DNA of 64,000 bases from Nepenthes gracilis (taxonomy: Eukaryota; Streptophyta; Magnoliopsida; Caryophyllales; Nepenthaceae), in NCBI GenBank assembly GCA_033239525.1, contig BSYO01000015.1:17049713-17113712 (forward strand), read 5' to 3'. The position numbers and the translations under genes are program-made. Shown piece by piece: positions 37,301 to 49,300 of the stretch. Position 1 is the stretch's first letter. The number at the start of each line of letters is the position of its first letter. The notes under the pieces were generated by a model that saw only the letters and a list, made by a program, of their open reading frames with translations, was not told the origin of the DNA and did no database searches.

Positions 37301-40300
37301 CTGTGTCATCGGTGGATTTTCGGAGAGCAAATGATGGAATGTATTTGTCGAAATGAAAATTCGGCGAAGACTGGCCGGATAAGGCAAAGTGGCCGGTCAA
37401 CAGGTTGACCGGCTAAAGGCGCACGGATGCATATTGCCAATATGGGGCAAAGTGGCCAGTCAACGAGTTGACCGGTTGAAGAGGTAAATAGCTGATCAAC
37501 AGATTGACTAGCTAAGGAGGGAAAATGGCCTGCTGAAGGCGCATGGAATTTGCCGGTTGCATTATGAATTCCGGTCAACGCCTGTTGCCCGGCTGATGAA
37601 GGCGCACGGAATTTACCGATTGGTATTATCAGTATGAAAATACCCGAGGACATGGGCTAAGTGCACAGTAGCGTCCGAGGGTTCCGTGATTGTCAAGGGC
37701 ATAGATAATGGCTAATGGTCTGCGGACTTGAGCGCAGTAAGGACCGAGGATGTTGTGTAAAGCTGGCAGTTGACGTTACGAACAACCGGCTGTCAAGGGT
37801 AGGTAGGCTTTGCAGAGCAAGTAGTTGACCTACAGTGCATGCGCCATCTGTGCAGGGTGGCAGATTGACCTTCAGAGTTGACAGCAGCTGACTGAGCTTT
37901 CGATGCACGCAACCAGGCATACAGAGCATGCATGCTATGGAACTTGGGCCAAATCTCTCTCTATAAAGCGCGGCTTCGTGAGAAATCACCAAGAGCCTGT
38001 GTGTGTTGCACACAGAGTGCGTGGTGCTCCAGCAGCAACAATGTTAGGATTGCGAGGTGCTGTAGATGGTCGTCCAACGCTACACTTGTAAAATCTGTGA
38101 GTGGAGTGCATCACCAGTGAGATGAATGAGAGAAGAAAAATAGAGAGTTAAGATTGAAGGAGAGTTTCCTTACTCTGGAGAGGTTTTTTCTTATTTTGTC
38201 TTGGGTGTGTAGCGGATACTCTATCTCAGAGTTTATGTAATCATTTTATATAGTGAATTTATTTGTAGACTATGTGTCCCATGGTTTTTCCTTCGATTTA
38301 TGAAGAGTTTTCACGTAAAAAAATACTATGTATCATTTATTAATTATTTCCATTAAATTGGTAGCTGACAACTGACGAGCGGATCCAGGTTTTCCACTAC
38401 GCCGGATCGGGTGAATCCGAATTTCAAACCCCAACAGGGCATGCGATGTGAAGTGGAGAGTTACAAGCGTGTAATCAGCAAAATCAGAGAGAGAAGTGAG
38501 AAGAGAAAAACACGAAAGAAAGACCACAAGGAGTAGCCATTTTACTTTTGTATTTTTGCTCTTATATCCGTTCTCAACTCTCCAAGGGTTTGTGTAGCCA
38601 AAGGTTTTTTTCTAATCATATTCATATAGTAAAATTGTTTATTGATTGAATATCCCGTGGTTTTTTCCTCAAATTTTTGAAGAGAATTTTTACGTAAAAA
38701 TCGTATGTGTTCTTACACATTCTCTCACCTCTTTATTGTGTGTATTATCATTCTTGTCCAATTGACGGGCCATTTTCTTCCCAACACAAATTTCCTTAAT
38801 CCTTCGGCACGAATTTCTCATTTCTTTCTGCAGAATAGCTATATGCATACCATTTAGCATAGATATTGGGTCATGATGTAAAATATCACTAACAGATGTC
38901 GACAAAATGCTAATTTTGCAATAAAAGGAAAAAGGAAAAAGCTGTTGATCAAGACAAGTGTAAGACCGTCATTATCAAAAACTTCACAACGGGCACAATC
39001 TTAATACCCATAATTCTAATGTTACCTCTCTTCACACTCACTACATTCTGTCAACTCTTTATCTATGTTTATGCCAACATCATTCATAGCTCTATCATTC
39101 CCATAATATCAAGATTTCTTATCTATCCTCTCCATATCCTTTATCTTCTCTCCCACCAACTTTGTACATCGCAACATTGATCCTTCCAATTATAGTAACA
39201 GAGTTTAAAACTTCATGAGCAAGCAATATTGTTTGAGGCGTGCCTAGGCTTAAGGTTTTAAGCCTGGCACTTTAGCATGCCTAGGTGAGGCTTATTCCAA
39301 TAAGAGTGCACCTTTTTTTGAGGCTCAATATGTGCACCTTGAGTGACTTAAAAATTTTTTTTTAAAATTATTTTTTTATTTTAAAATATTCATATACTTA
39401 ATTGTTACTTATAATTTTAATTTGCTGTTTGTAAAATTAAGATTGATAAAATATTGAGTGATCAATTAGACTAAAGAATGGAGATAGATTATGGGAAAGA
39501 TAATGAATTTACATTTGAGGATGTTTTGTGACAAAGGATTTTGTTGTTAAAATGGTTGGAATAAATGAAACTATACATCACATGAAATTAAAAAGTTGTG
39601 TGAGCCTTGAACAATAAGTGCCTCTGAGGATACTTTATTGGAATTTCCAAATGATAAAAACTTTAACTTAAAGAGGTATATAAAGATAAATATATAATTT
39701 AAACCTATAAATTAATGAACGAAAGGATGTGAATTTTTGATCATTAATAATGATAAATATTAATCTTTACTATAAATATTTTGATAATAATATTTCAAAT
39801 TTGTCAATAAATTTTATTATTCGTATGTATTTACAATGAGTTATGTTTATTAATTACCATAATTTATATTATTAGTTGAATTATGAGTTTATGATTATAC
39901 TTGGTATTTCTTATTTTATTATAAACTTTAACAATTTGAATTCATTACAATAGCACCCTCAATACATGCTTCTTAAATGGATGCCTAACTTCCATCAAGC
40001 ACATAGACCCAAGGACACTTTGCGCCTTAATGCACTTTTAACTACATTGTGAACAAGTTATGTCATCCCATATAAACTTCTAAAGGGGTTGAATTAGTCA
40101 GGAAGTAAACTATAGGTTACATGGTATGAGACATATAAACAATGAAACTATGATTGTTGCCACAGGTAAGACCTACTAGAAGTTCAGATCATGTAAATGG
40201 AGAAATGTTTATTATAAATGCAAGCCACCTTTTGTAGCTTTAACTATCACCATAACAAGTACATTTGCAAGTAATATAAAGAGCAGTAAATATACGTAAT

Positions 40301-43300
40301 AAGCATCTTACTTGGATGAGGACTATATGATGTCTTTCTCTAGCTGCTTTTTGCCTACCAATCCACCCACGAGTATGAGACTGAATTACAATTGCTGCCT
40401 TAATTCTTGACTTTTGCATGAGAACTCTCTTCCACCACCTTTGCAGCTTTACAATTACGTGTAAAACTATCTTCAATTCAGTTCTCTGAAACCCACCTCT
40501 TGATATGAATGAAATTCCATATCTTGGAGCTGCCGCACCAAGGCAAGAAGCCCCTGCAAGTACCAGTAAAAAAAAAAAAAAAAAAACAACTAAAAAGACA
40601 TCATTTGGATTTTAAATAAATAAATAAATAAATACCTGGGAACTAATATACCTACCAAGAAGTCTAGTTCGGGTGATCCTTCCCCGAACATAACATTGGA
40701 TTTCAATAGCTGCGTACTTGTGTGCATCAAATGCTCTGCAGCAGATCATGGCCCGAACAGCACATTGTATTCTTATTGCAGCCTCTTTTTCAGACAAAAA
40801 TGCCTTCCTTGCCAGCCAAGTGCGGCAATGACTCTGTGCTCAGTAAAATTGCCTCAAGTATCAAACCCAGAAAATATGCAAACATAAATCTAGAAGACAA
40901 GGCCCACAATCTAATGAAACTATCTGCTGAAAATACTGATTGTGAATATGTGAACTTTTTTAACAACTTAGGAAAAGTATCTATTGTATGCAAGAAATTA
41001 AATCTTTAGATTGAAAGGCAATGAATTGCACAAAGAGGATTTACCTGAATCACAATGATACAATGTCTATGTTGACAAATACCTCTACGACAAATCCATC
41101 CACGTACATGAGACTGGATGATAATGGCAGATCTAGTTCCTACTCTGTATTCCTGAAAATTCCTCCGAAATCTTAATGATCGACAAGCATTTTGGATTTT
41201 CAGAATTGCTTGCTTCTGATGCACAAAATTTCTTCTGAGTACCCAAGTGCGAAAATGACTTTGCACTATAGTAGCAGCCAAGCACCGATTGCGTTGAGAT
41301 TTCAGAACTGAAAACCTCTTCCAAGCAAGCTGAATTTGTACTGCTGCATCTATTTGAAGATCATTCTCTGCCTTTATCTTGCAATCTAATGATGCATCCT
41401 CTATATCGTTTCTCATTTGGATGGCACCACTGACCTCTTCATGACTGCATTCATCCTCAGTTAGGATGCCCCTTCTTTGATGTCTTTGAGGGACGAAAAA
41501 CCTAGCTGCCTTCTGAATGAGCAATGTAGAGCTTTTCAACTTGACAAAATTATGCCTGTCGATCATGAAAATAACATATCTGAAAAGATGACTTGATTGT
41601 CTCCATGTTTCTGCATCATTTGCCAAATAAAACTAGTGAGAAACTAGGCCAACATATTACACCGCTGATATAAATATCGGCTGATATTATTGATATTAGG
41701 TTTTCCAACACCAATATTTTTCGATATCGAGACAATATCATGATATATTTCCATATCGATAATATATTACGATACCGATACGGCCCTATCAATTCATATT
41801 TTTTCAAATTTTTTCTTCTACTATATCTAATGCCAATATATATTGTCCAATACCAATATTGTCACGGTCGATATCCATACCAATACCAATATTTTCATCC
41901 ATATATAAGACACTTGCATGACTTTGTATGGGTTAAAATACCAGTTGGTATATCTCGCATCACATTGGTAGTGAATTCGCTATGATTTATTGTCTGCTTC
42001 ATGATCAACCATGCACGGATATATAGCTGCAGAGTGGAAACTGCATTCTTTATCTTCAGATAAGTCCAGTGCTTGATGACTCGCCTGAAATTGGACTGTA
42101 TAACTATCGCTGCTTTTTCTAAAACCATGAAGGAAAAAGCAAAGAGAATGCATGGTCAGAAAAAGAATCTATATGCATAACTCTTTGCATCAGACAGCAG
42201 AAGGAAAATTCCAAGCAACTATCATAAAACACTATAGGAAGTGCAAACTAGTTGGACCGATTGCTGAAGAATCACCAATATCAATCAACAATCAATAAAA
42301 AGAAGCATGCAGAAAGGTTCAGATGTCATTCAGGTTTATTGAGAAGATATCACCAAAAAGATGGATCAAAAAAATATAAATTGGTATTGAAGAGGACCAA
42401 GTAATATGAAAACTATGAAATAGCAGAACATATGATAATGAAGCAAAGTTTGTAAAGTAATCACCTTTACGGATTTCAGAGCTGCAGTGGCTAGTTGAGG
42501 ATAGCAGGAACGTAGGAGCAGCTGGCTTCACAATCCAATTGTGATTCTGTTCAGCCATCTCTTGCCAGGTTGCCTGAACTGCTTTAAACTTCTTCACAGC
42601 AGCTAAATGAATAAAGACACCAATTTCCAAGGCAATTGATCAAGACTACAGTTTTTGAAGACCATTCTCCTTCTAAATTTCAGCAAAAACATGCAGAACT
42701 TGCATGGAAAAAATTCACTGAAAAGTTCAAGTTTCACTCGCAACAAAACCATGAAATAAGGCAAAAGTTGACTATGCAGCAAAATCTCAATTGACAAGAT
42801 GAGCTGCCAATCCCTACTGAAAGAGTACCAAAATTTGCATCTGAGTGTATAGCAGCCTTAGGCAAGATTAAATAGTGTTTCTAGGCGTATATATTCTCAT
42901 TTGTGACATCATTCATGTACTACAAAACTTTGTTAAGAATTAGAAATCCAATACTGAAGAACTAAAGATGCTCCCTGCCTTTTATGCCTGTGCATACTCA
43001 TCAACAAGAAAGCTTATTTAACATAAGTGTAAAAATAAATCACGAAACTTTAATAGCAAAAGTTTTTGGTTGGGTTTCCACTTGTGGTTGATTGGTTTAC
43101 TTCAATTGCAAATGGTCAAACACTATGAAAATCTAAATAAAGATCTACATTTACAAACCAACTGAAATCAAAGAAACAAAATGTGCTGGTGAAAATCACA
43201 CACAATGAATGGCAGCTGAGTGAGAGAATGGAAACCTTCGGTTATATGCAGGTCTCCTTCATCTTTAACTTGCAGAGCTTCAGAATTTGGCAACCACTTT

Positions 43301-46300
43301 TCCGTACTTGAATGTCTTCTATCCAGAGTTTGGCAAGGGATGCCCATGAACTTGTGGAAATTCAATTGATCCTGGTAAATGGTTGATTTTATATTACTTA
43401 TTCTCTAGTAAATCATCAAGTAAATGTAGCAAAAGGCATTTGCATTACCTTACTCTTTTTAACTAGTAAGTGGGATGCTAGAAACACCAACAAAATAACG
43501 ACACTTCTGGCATTACAAGCACCATTACACTCAAGTATGTCACTTATTTCCAAAACCTGCAAAGGTGAGGTGGAAAATCAGTCTCAAGTGTCAGCACGAT
43601 TAATTGTAGTCTCAAGACATTGGTTCCTAAGAATAATCATAACCAATTTGCAAGCTTGCAGATATTTCTGTAAATTGCAGGCATAATATAACTAATCTTC
43701 TGGCAATTTGACAAGTTAATTGCTTGTTTTACAAGGCTTGGACATAGTTCAGATGTCCGTATGTCATGCATTGATATGGTAATCAGCCTATAATTACAAA
43801 GAAAAAGCAAGTGTTATGTATATTAGTCCGAAACATGTTAAGTAACATGACAGTGGCAGAATTGCAGTTTCACAAATATAACCATGATAATTGAACTTCA
43901 TGTATTGGCTAGAGCTGATGCTTTCAATCAACACATTTTTGAAGAGAAGATGGCGCACTTTTGCAGATACAAAAGAGCATGCAAAATGTCATTACAGTTT
44001 AAGACTAGAATAAGGAACTTACCTCAGGGATGTTGCCCAACAACGTACTTAACCTTTGGGATAATACAAAGTTGCGCACCGCATCAGTAGTATCTGTGGT
44101 TGACACAACTGATTCTTCCCAACTTGTGTCATTCAGGTTCTACAAAGGATATGAGAAGTGAAAACAGACCAAGGAAAGATACCCCGATCAAAGTATAATT
44201 GATCATTTTGGAAATAAACAAAACCTTTTGATCACAAAAGCAACCAAGTTCCTTGCCGAAGTAAAAGTCCAGCAAGCACCACATGGCTTTTCCGTCAACC
44301 AGTGAGGCAAAATTCTCCATCTTGTAATGATAATTTTCACAAATGGCCTGCATTCAGCTTAAAGCAAGTTGATGAGTGCAGAAAATCATGGATGCTCAAG
44401 AATAAATCAGTCTCTCAGGCTCAAGAAAATCAGTTAAACAAATGCTTTCAGTTGCTCTTTTTGGCCAATGTATGATCAGTTGGATCCTATATATAATGCT
44501 CACAGGTACAAAGCATAACACAAAAGGTCCAGAATATAAACAAAAACATTCTGTACGTGCATAAGCTTTAGTAAGTTAATTCATATTAGTTTTCAGATAA
44601 CATGCCTATTCCATGTCAACATTAAGCTATTCAGCGCTATGATATATATTAGTTTATTGAACACACATAAAAAAACACATCAACTAGTAAGGAGTGATAT
44701 TACCTTCATCCAATTCAAAATCATATCCAAATGGGTGGAAGTTTCCAATCCGATGCATTCCTGTAAAATGGACACAAGAAGTAGAGCTTGTACGTAACAA
44801 TTCCAAATAACCTAAATAAGAAAACCAAAGGAAAAAAGAATCGAAGGATGGTTCTTAGACACATACGACAGGAGCTTTGCGAATTTTTGAAATCTCATCA
44901 GATAGAACTGTCTTTGTGATAAGAAGTGAAAGCTGCATGATGAAAAGAACATAATGGCATTATGTGACCAATTCAAGCACCCAATATACTTGAAATATTC
45001 CCAATTGATGAAGTGAAATTATGATAAAGGAATCACTGAGATTTTAAATGTTAACTCCTAAATGTAATTGATTTCATAGAATAGCTGCAATCGCAGTTGC
45101 ATCAGAAACTACTTTCTTGGATGAGAATATTTCAATGACACAAAAACATGCTAAAGTGTTTCTATTGTGCAAGTCACTCTCTCATGTATCAGCATCTCAA
45201 TGTTTGAATCCTTTCTCTTTTACTAAGAGTCCAACATAGAAAGGAAAGGCATACCTGCAGGTGCAGAAACATATTCCACAGCACAGACAGCGTAAGTTCC
45301 TTGTCTCCGTTGGCAATATCTTCTTCACAAGCCATAGTTCCATCATCGTCACACAGTGGCACTCCCGCTTGCTTAAGATATTGCAGGGCGATGCCACAAT
45401 TTACTGTTTTCTTTTTACGAGTTTCTGATGGGATGATCAATTTCTGCCCATAAAACTAGCCACCAACCTCAGAAATAGAAGTTCATATGATAAAAACGTA
45501 GTTAACCAATTCACTTAAATGAAACCTAACCCCAAGAATAGAAGAGTCGTGTTGCAAGAGCTGAATAGCCCTACAAAGTCGCACCCCATCTTGGATATCA
45601 TGAAATAAATCTACCACCCGGAAGTCGTACTCAGTCAATGGAAGCTGCAAACAATAGCAATTCTGTTGGCAAACTGACCGCTAATGAGAATGATGATCTC
45701 TGTGATGTACAATTCTCAATTAATTTAATGGCTCATGTAAAAGTATTAACTGCAAGCGTAAGTTGTCATGAAGTAAAAGTTTAAAGCTTACCTGCTGGTA
45801 GTTTACTTTGTATCCTACAATCATTAAATGTGCCAAAAGATTACCTTCTCCACTCATAACATCAGAAGATAAAAAGTCTGTTAAAAGACAGCAAGAGAAA
45901 AAGGCCAAACAATGAAGAATAGTCAAGTTAATCAACACAAAAAAAAAAATGAAAGTGGAATTAATGAATCCGTATATTTACCTATGACCATTTGTCTACT
46001 TGATTTTATGCCAGATTGCACGGTGAATAAAAGGGGAGAACCCCCATCTAGCCCATCAATGCCATACTTGATAGGCAAGCAACTTTGAGACTTAGCTCTA
46101 TCCAGTATAAGTACCAGCAACAAAACTCTCTTTAGAATAACATTACCAAGGGTTTCAAAATAACCCGGTCTGTATAAGCCTTCAATAAACTTGTTGTAGG
46201 CATAAGTTTTTGCCAGAGCAGCATGTGAGAAGAACTGCTTTTCGAGAACCATTTTCAGGAAGGCAATTTCTTGTTCAGTATTGGAATCTGCATCAGGCAA

Positions 46301-49300
46301 CAGGGACTCGCCGCCAAAAATAATGTATAGTCCAATTCGAAGCCATATCGGGCTATAGCACATGAGAGTTTTTATGGCTTTCTGCCTCATTCCAACATCA
46401 GAGACTATGGGACAATGTGCCTTCATTTTCAGCCTGCCTTCATCAATATTCTGATAAACAGCCCGGAAAAATGATAGAGTAAGAGCAAGAACAGCAATAA
46501 GTTAAAAAAATGCCAACACTAAATGAAAATTTTTTTGCCTTGGAAACACAGCAGGATAATGAACAGAAATCTTTAGATTGGAGAAGACACTGAACAGTTG
46601 AAACAAGATAAGAAAAACAATTAAACACTATGAAAATATAGAAATTAGAATTCATGCTCTGTCATGGTGGATATTGTCAACAATGTCAAATTTCTCAAAA
46701 TTGGTTATTTTGATTACATTTTCCTATTATAACTCTGTTTGGACGTAGGGAAAATTCAGGGAAGTAAAAACAAAGAATAATAGAAGACAAATTAGTTACT
46801 CTTGTTGGGCTAGAGTTGCCAGTCGGTCAGTGAAACCGAGCGGACAAAAATGATAGGCACACAAACACACGACAAAGAAATGGGAGATAGTTAGAACATA
46901 CAATTTTAAGTGAAAAATCCTCTTCTAAATAAATGGAAAAAACCACGGGATACTTAATTCAAAAACAATTTCACGATGTAAGTTTGGTTACAAAAACTCT
47001 CGGCTACATAAGTCCTTGGAAAGTTGAGAATAGAACAAGAGCAAAATATAAGAGTATAAATGGCTACTCTTTATGTTCTTTCTTTGTTTTTCTCTTTCTC
47101 ACTTCACTGCTCACATGCTGCTTTCTACACTTTCTCAATGTATACACACACACATATATAGGCACCGGTTGACCACCTACTTTGTAGGTCGCTTGCGTAC
47201 ACAATAAGACACGCCACTAGCTCTACAAAGCGCCTTCTTGTCAAAAGCAGTTGACCTACTCTACAAATCGGTTACCAACTTTGAAAGTCAACGTTCTTTT
47301 CTGAAAAATTGTTTGTCCAGACTTTATAGGTGACCAACTTTTTCAGTTAGCATTCCCAGGCATTGACCAAGGTCCTCGGCCTTTGGTCAATGCCCTTGTC
47401 CAAGGACTCATGTTCTCGACTGTTACTCAATGTCTTCGACCTTCAGGAAAATTCCTCGGTCCTTAATCAAAGACTTCAGCCGTTAATCAATGTCCTCGGC
47501 TTCAAGTCAGTGTCCTCAAGCTGTCACTTAGAATCCTCGATCTTTAATCAAAGCCTTTGGCCTTTATTCCACTTTGGCCAAGTGAACACCACTCTAGCCA
47601 ACTTTCATTCCGGCCAAGTATAATCACTTTGACCTACTTCCGTTTCGGCTAAGTAAAACCATTTCAGGAATTTCACTCCGGTCATTTTTCATCGGAGTTC
47701 CAACCTAATCACTTCCCACACGGGGGTGACCTAAAAGTCCCAACAATTTGATTGTTGAGATGGGTCATTGCTCTGTGAATCTCATGCCAATTATAAATAT
47801 CCACTAAATAGATTACCTAATTTTCAAAAATAGTCGATGACCGTGAGACATCTATGTGACAATCGCTTGAGCAAAACTTGAGAGGCCGGACCTTTGCACA
47901 ATAATCACTCTAGTGAACCAACAGGAAAAGGCTTCCACACGACAATGGCTTGAGCTCCCATCTAAAGCAAATTTTCAATAAGTATCTACTAGACTACTGC
48001 AATCCAGCCACTTAAATTTAGGTCATTTATCATATAACATTTACAATCTTGGTAGCCGACTTGAGGGAGAAAGAGATAGAAGAAAGAAAAAGACTCTTGC
48101 CATCCTTTTGGGTTCTGATTCTCATTCTAACATTTACATGTTGGTATATATTCTCCTTGTTATTTTGGACATTTTTACTGATGGTCTTATTCTATTTTCA
48201 TCTCTTATTATATTTGCCTTGATTTACCAATATTGTTGTAAAACTGGAGGACATGTTTACAGTTAGTGTATTTAAACTTATAATTTATAGTGGAATTATG
48301 GGAATTAAGGTCTTGTGGTATTACCCAATGTTGAAGGGGTTTCCACTACAAAATATTATGTGCATTGTTTATGCATATTGTTACATTATTATTCCGATTA
48401 TTGATATATTGTCACTAACTATCCTCACGTGTCCAAGTAAAGGGGCTCGATATTTCTATTCCTAGAAAGATTTGTTCTTAGTTCAATTATGAATTCTTGT
48501 ATCTTCGGGTCCCTATGAGTGATATCAGAGAGTTTAGGTTTTTGTGTTAACTTTATTTCAGATTGATAGAAGGTGAAAACAAAATAATTTGTTTGACACA
48601 AATTTTGAAATTTAGAGGAATAAGATAAAAAATTTATTATTTATTAAAACAATGCATCTTCTGAGATTTGCTACCCAAAAAGCCAAATCAAAATTCAATA
48701 AAGATTGAGCTTTAAACATGAACACTTTTATAGGCACATTAGAAAATTTGTCAACAACAATATTTATGATTGTGTCCGCAATTAAAAACACACAAGAGCG
48801 CTATAGCAAAAGTACAAAATGTTTTATGCTTTGAAGAAAGATAACAACTAGCTCTATTACTTGAAGAAATTAAACAAGTGAAATACAAGGAAGGGAGCTC
48901 AATTACCAATCATCTCAATGAGTTTCAAGATAGTGCTGATAAATGGTATAATATCCCGGATTTTTATTTTAATTATTTTGATATTAATTGTGATTTTAAA
49001 TTAATTGGATGTGTTTTGAAATAATTATATATTGTGAAATATGAAGGAAATCGGATTTGTGCCATCACGTTTGAGAGACACCCGAGTGCTGCTTAGATAT
49101 TAAATAAGAAATAAATAAAGTAAATAAATAAAAAAAAAAAAAAAAAAGAAGAAGAAATTAAAAAGGGGAGGAGGAGAAGCTTGAAAAAGGGGGAAAAGAA
49201 AAAGAAAGAAAAAGGAAAAGGAAAAAAGAGAGAGAAAGAAGGGAAATGCGGAGCAGTAGAGCAAAGCAAGAAGAAGAAGAAGGAGAAGAGAGGAAGAACA

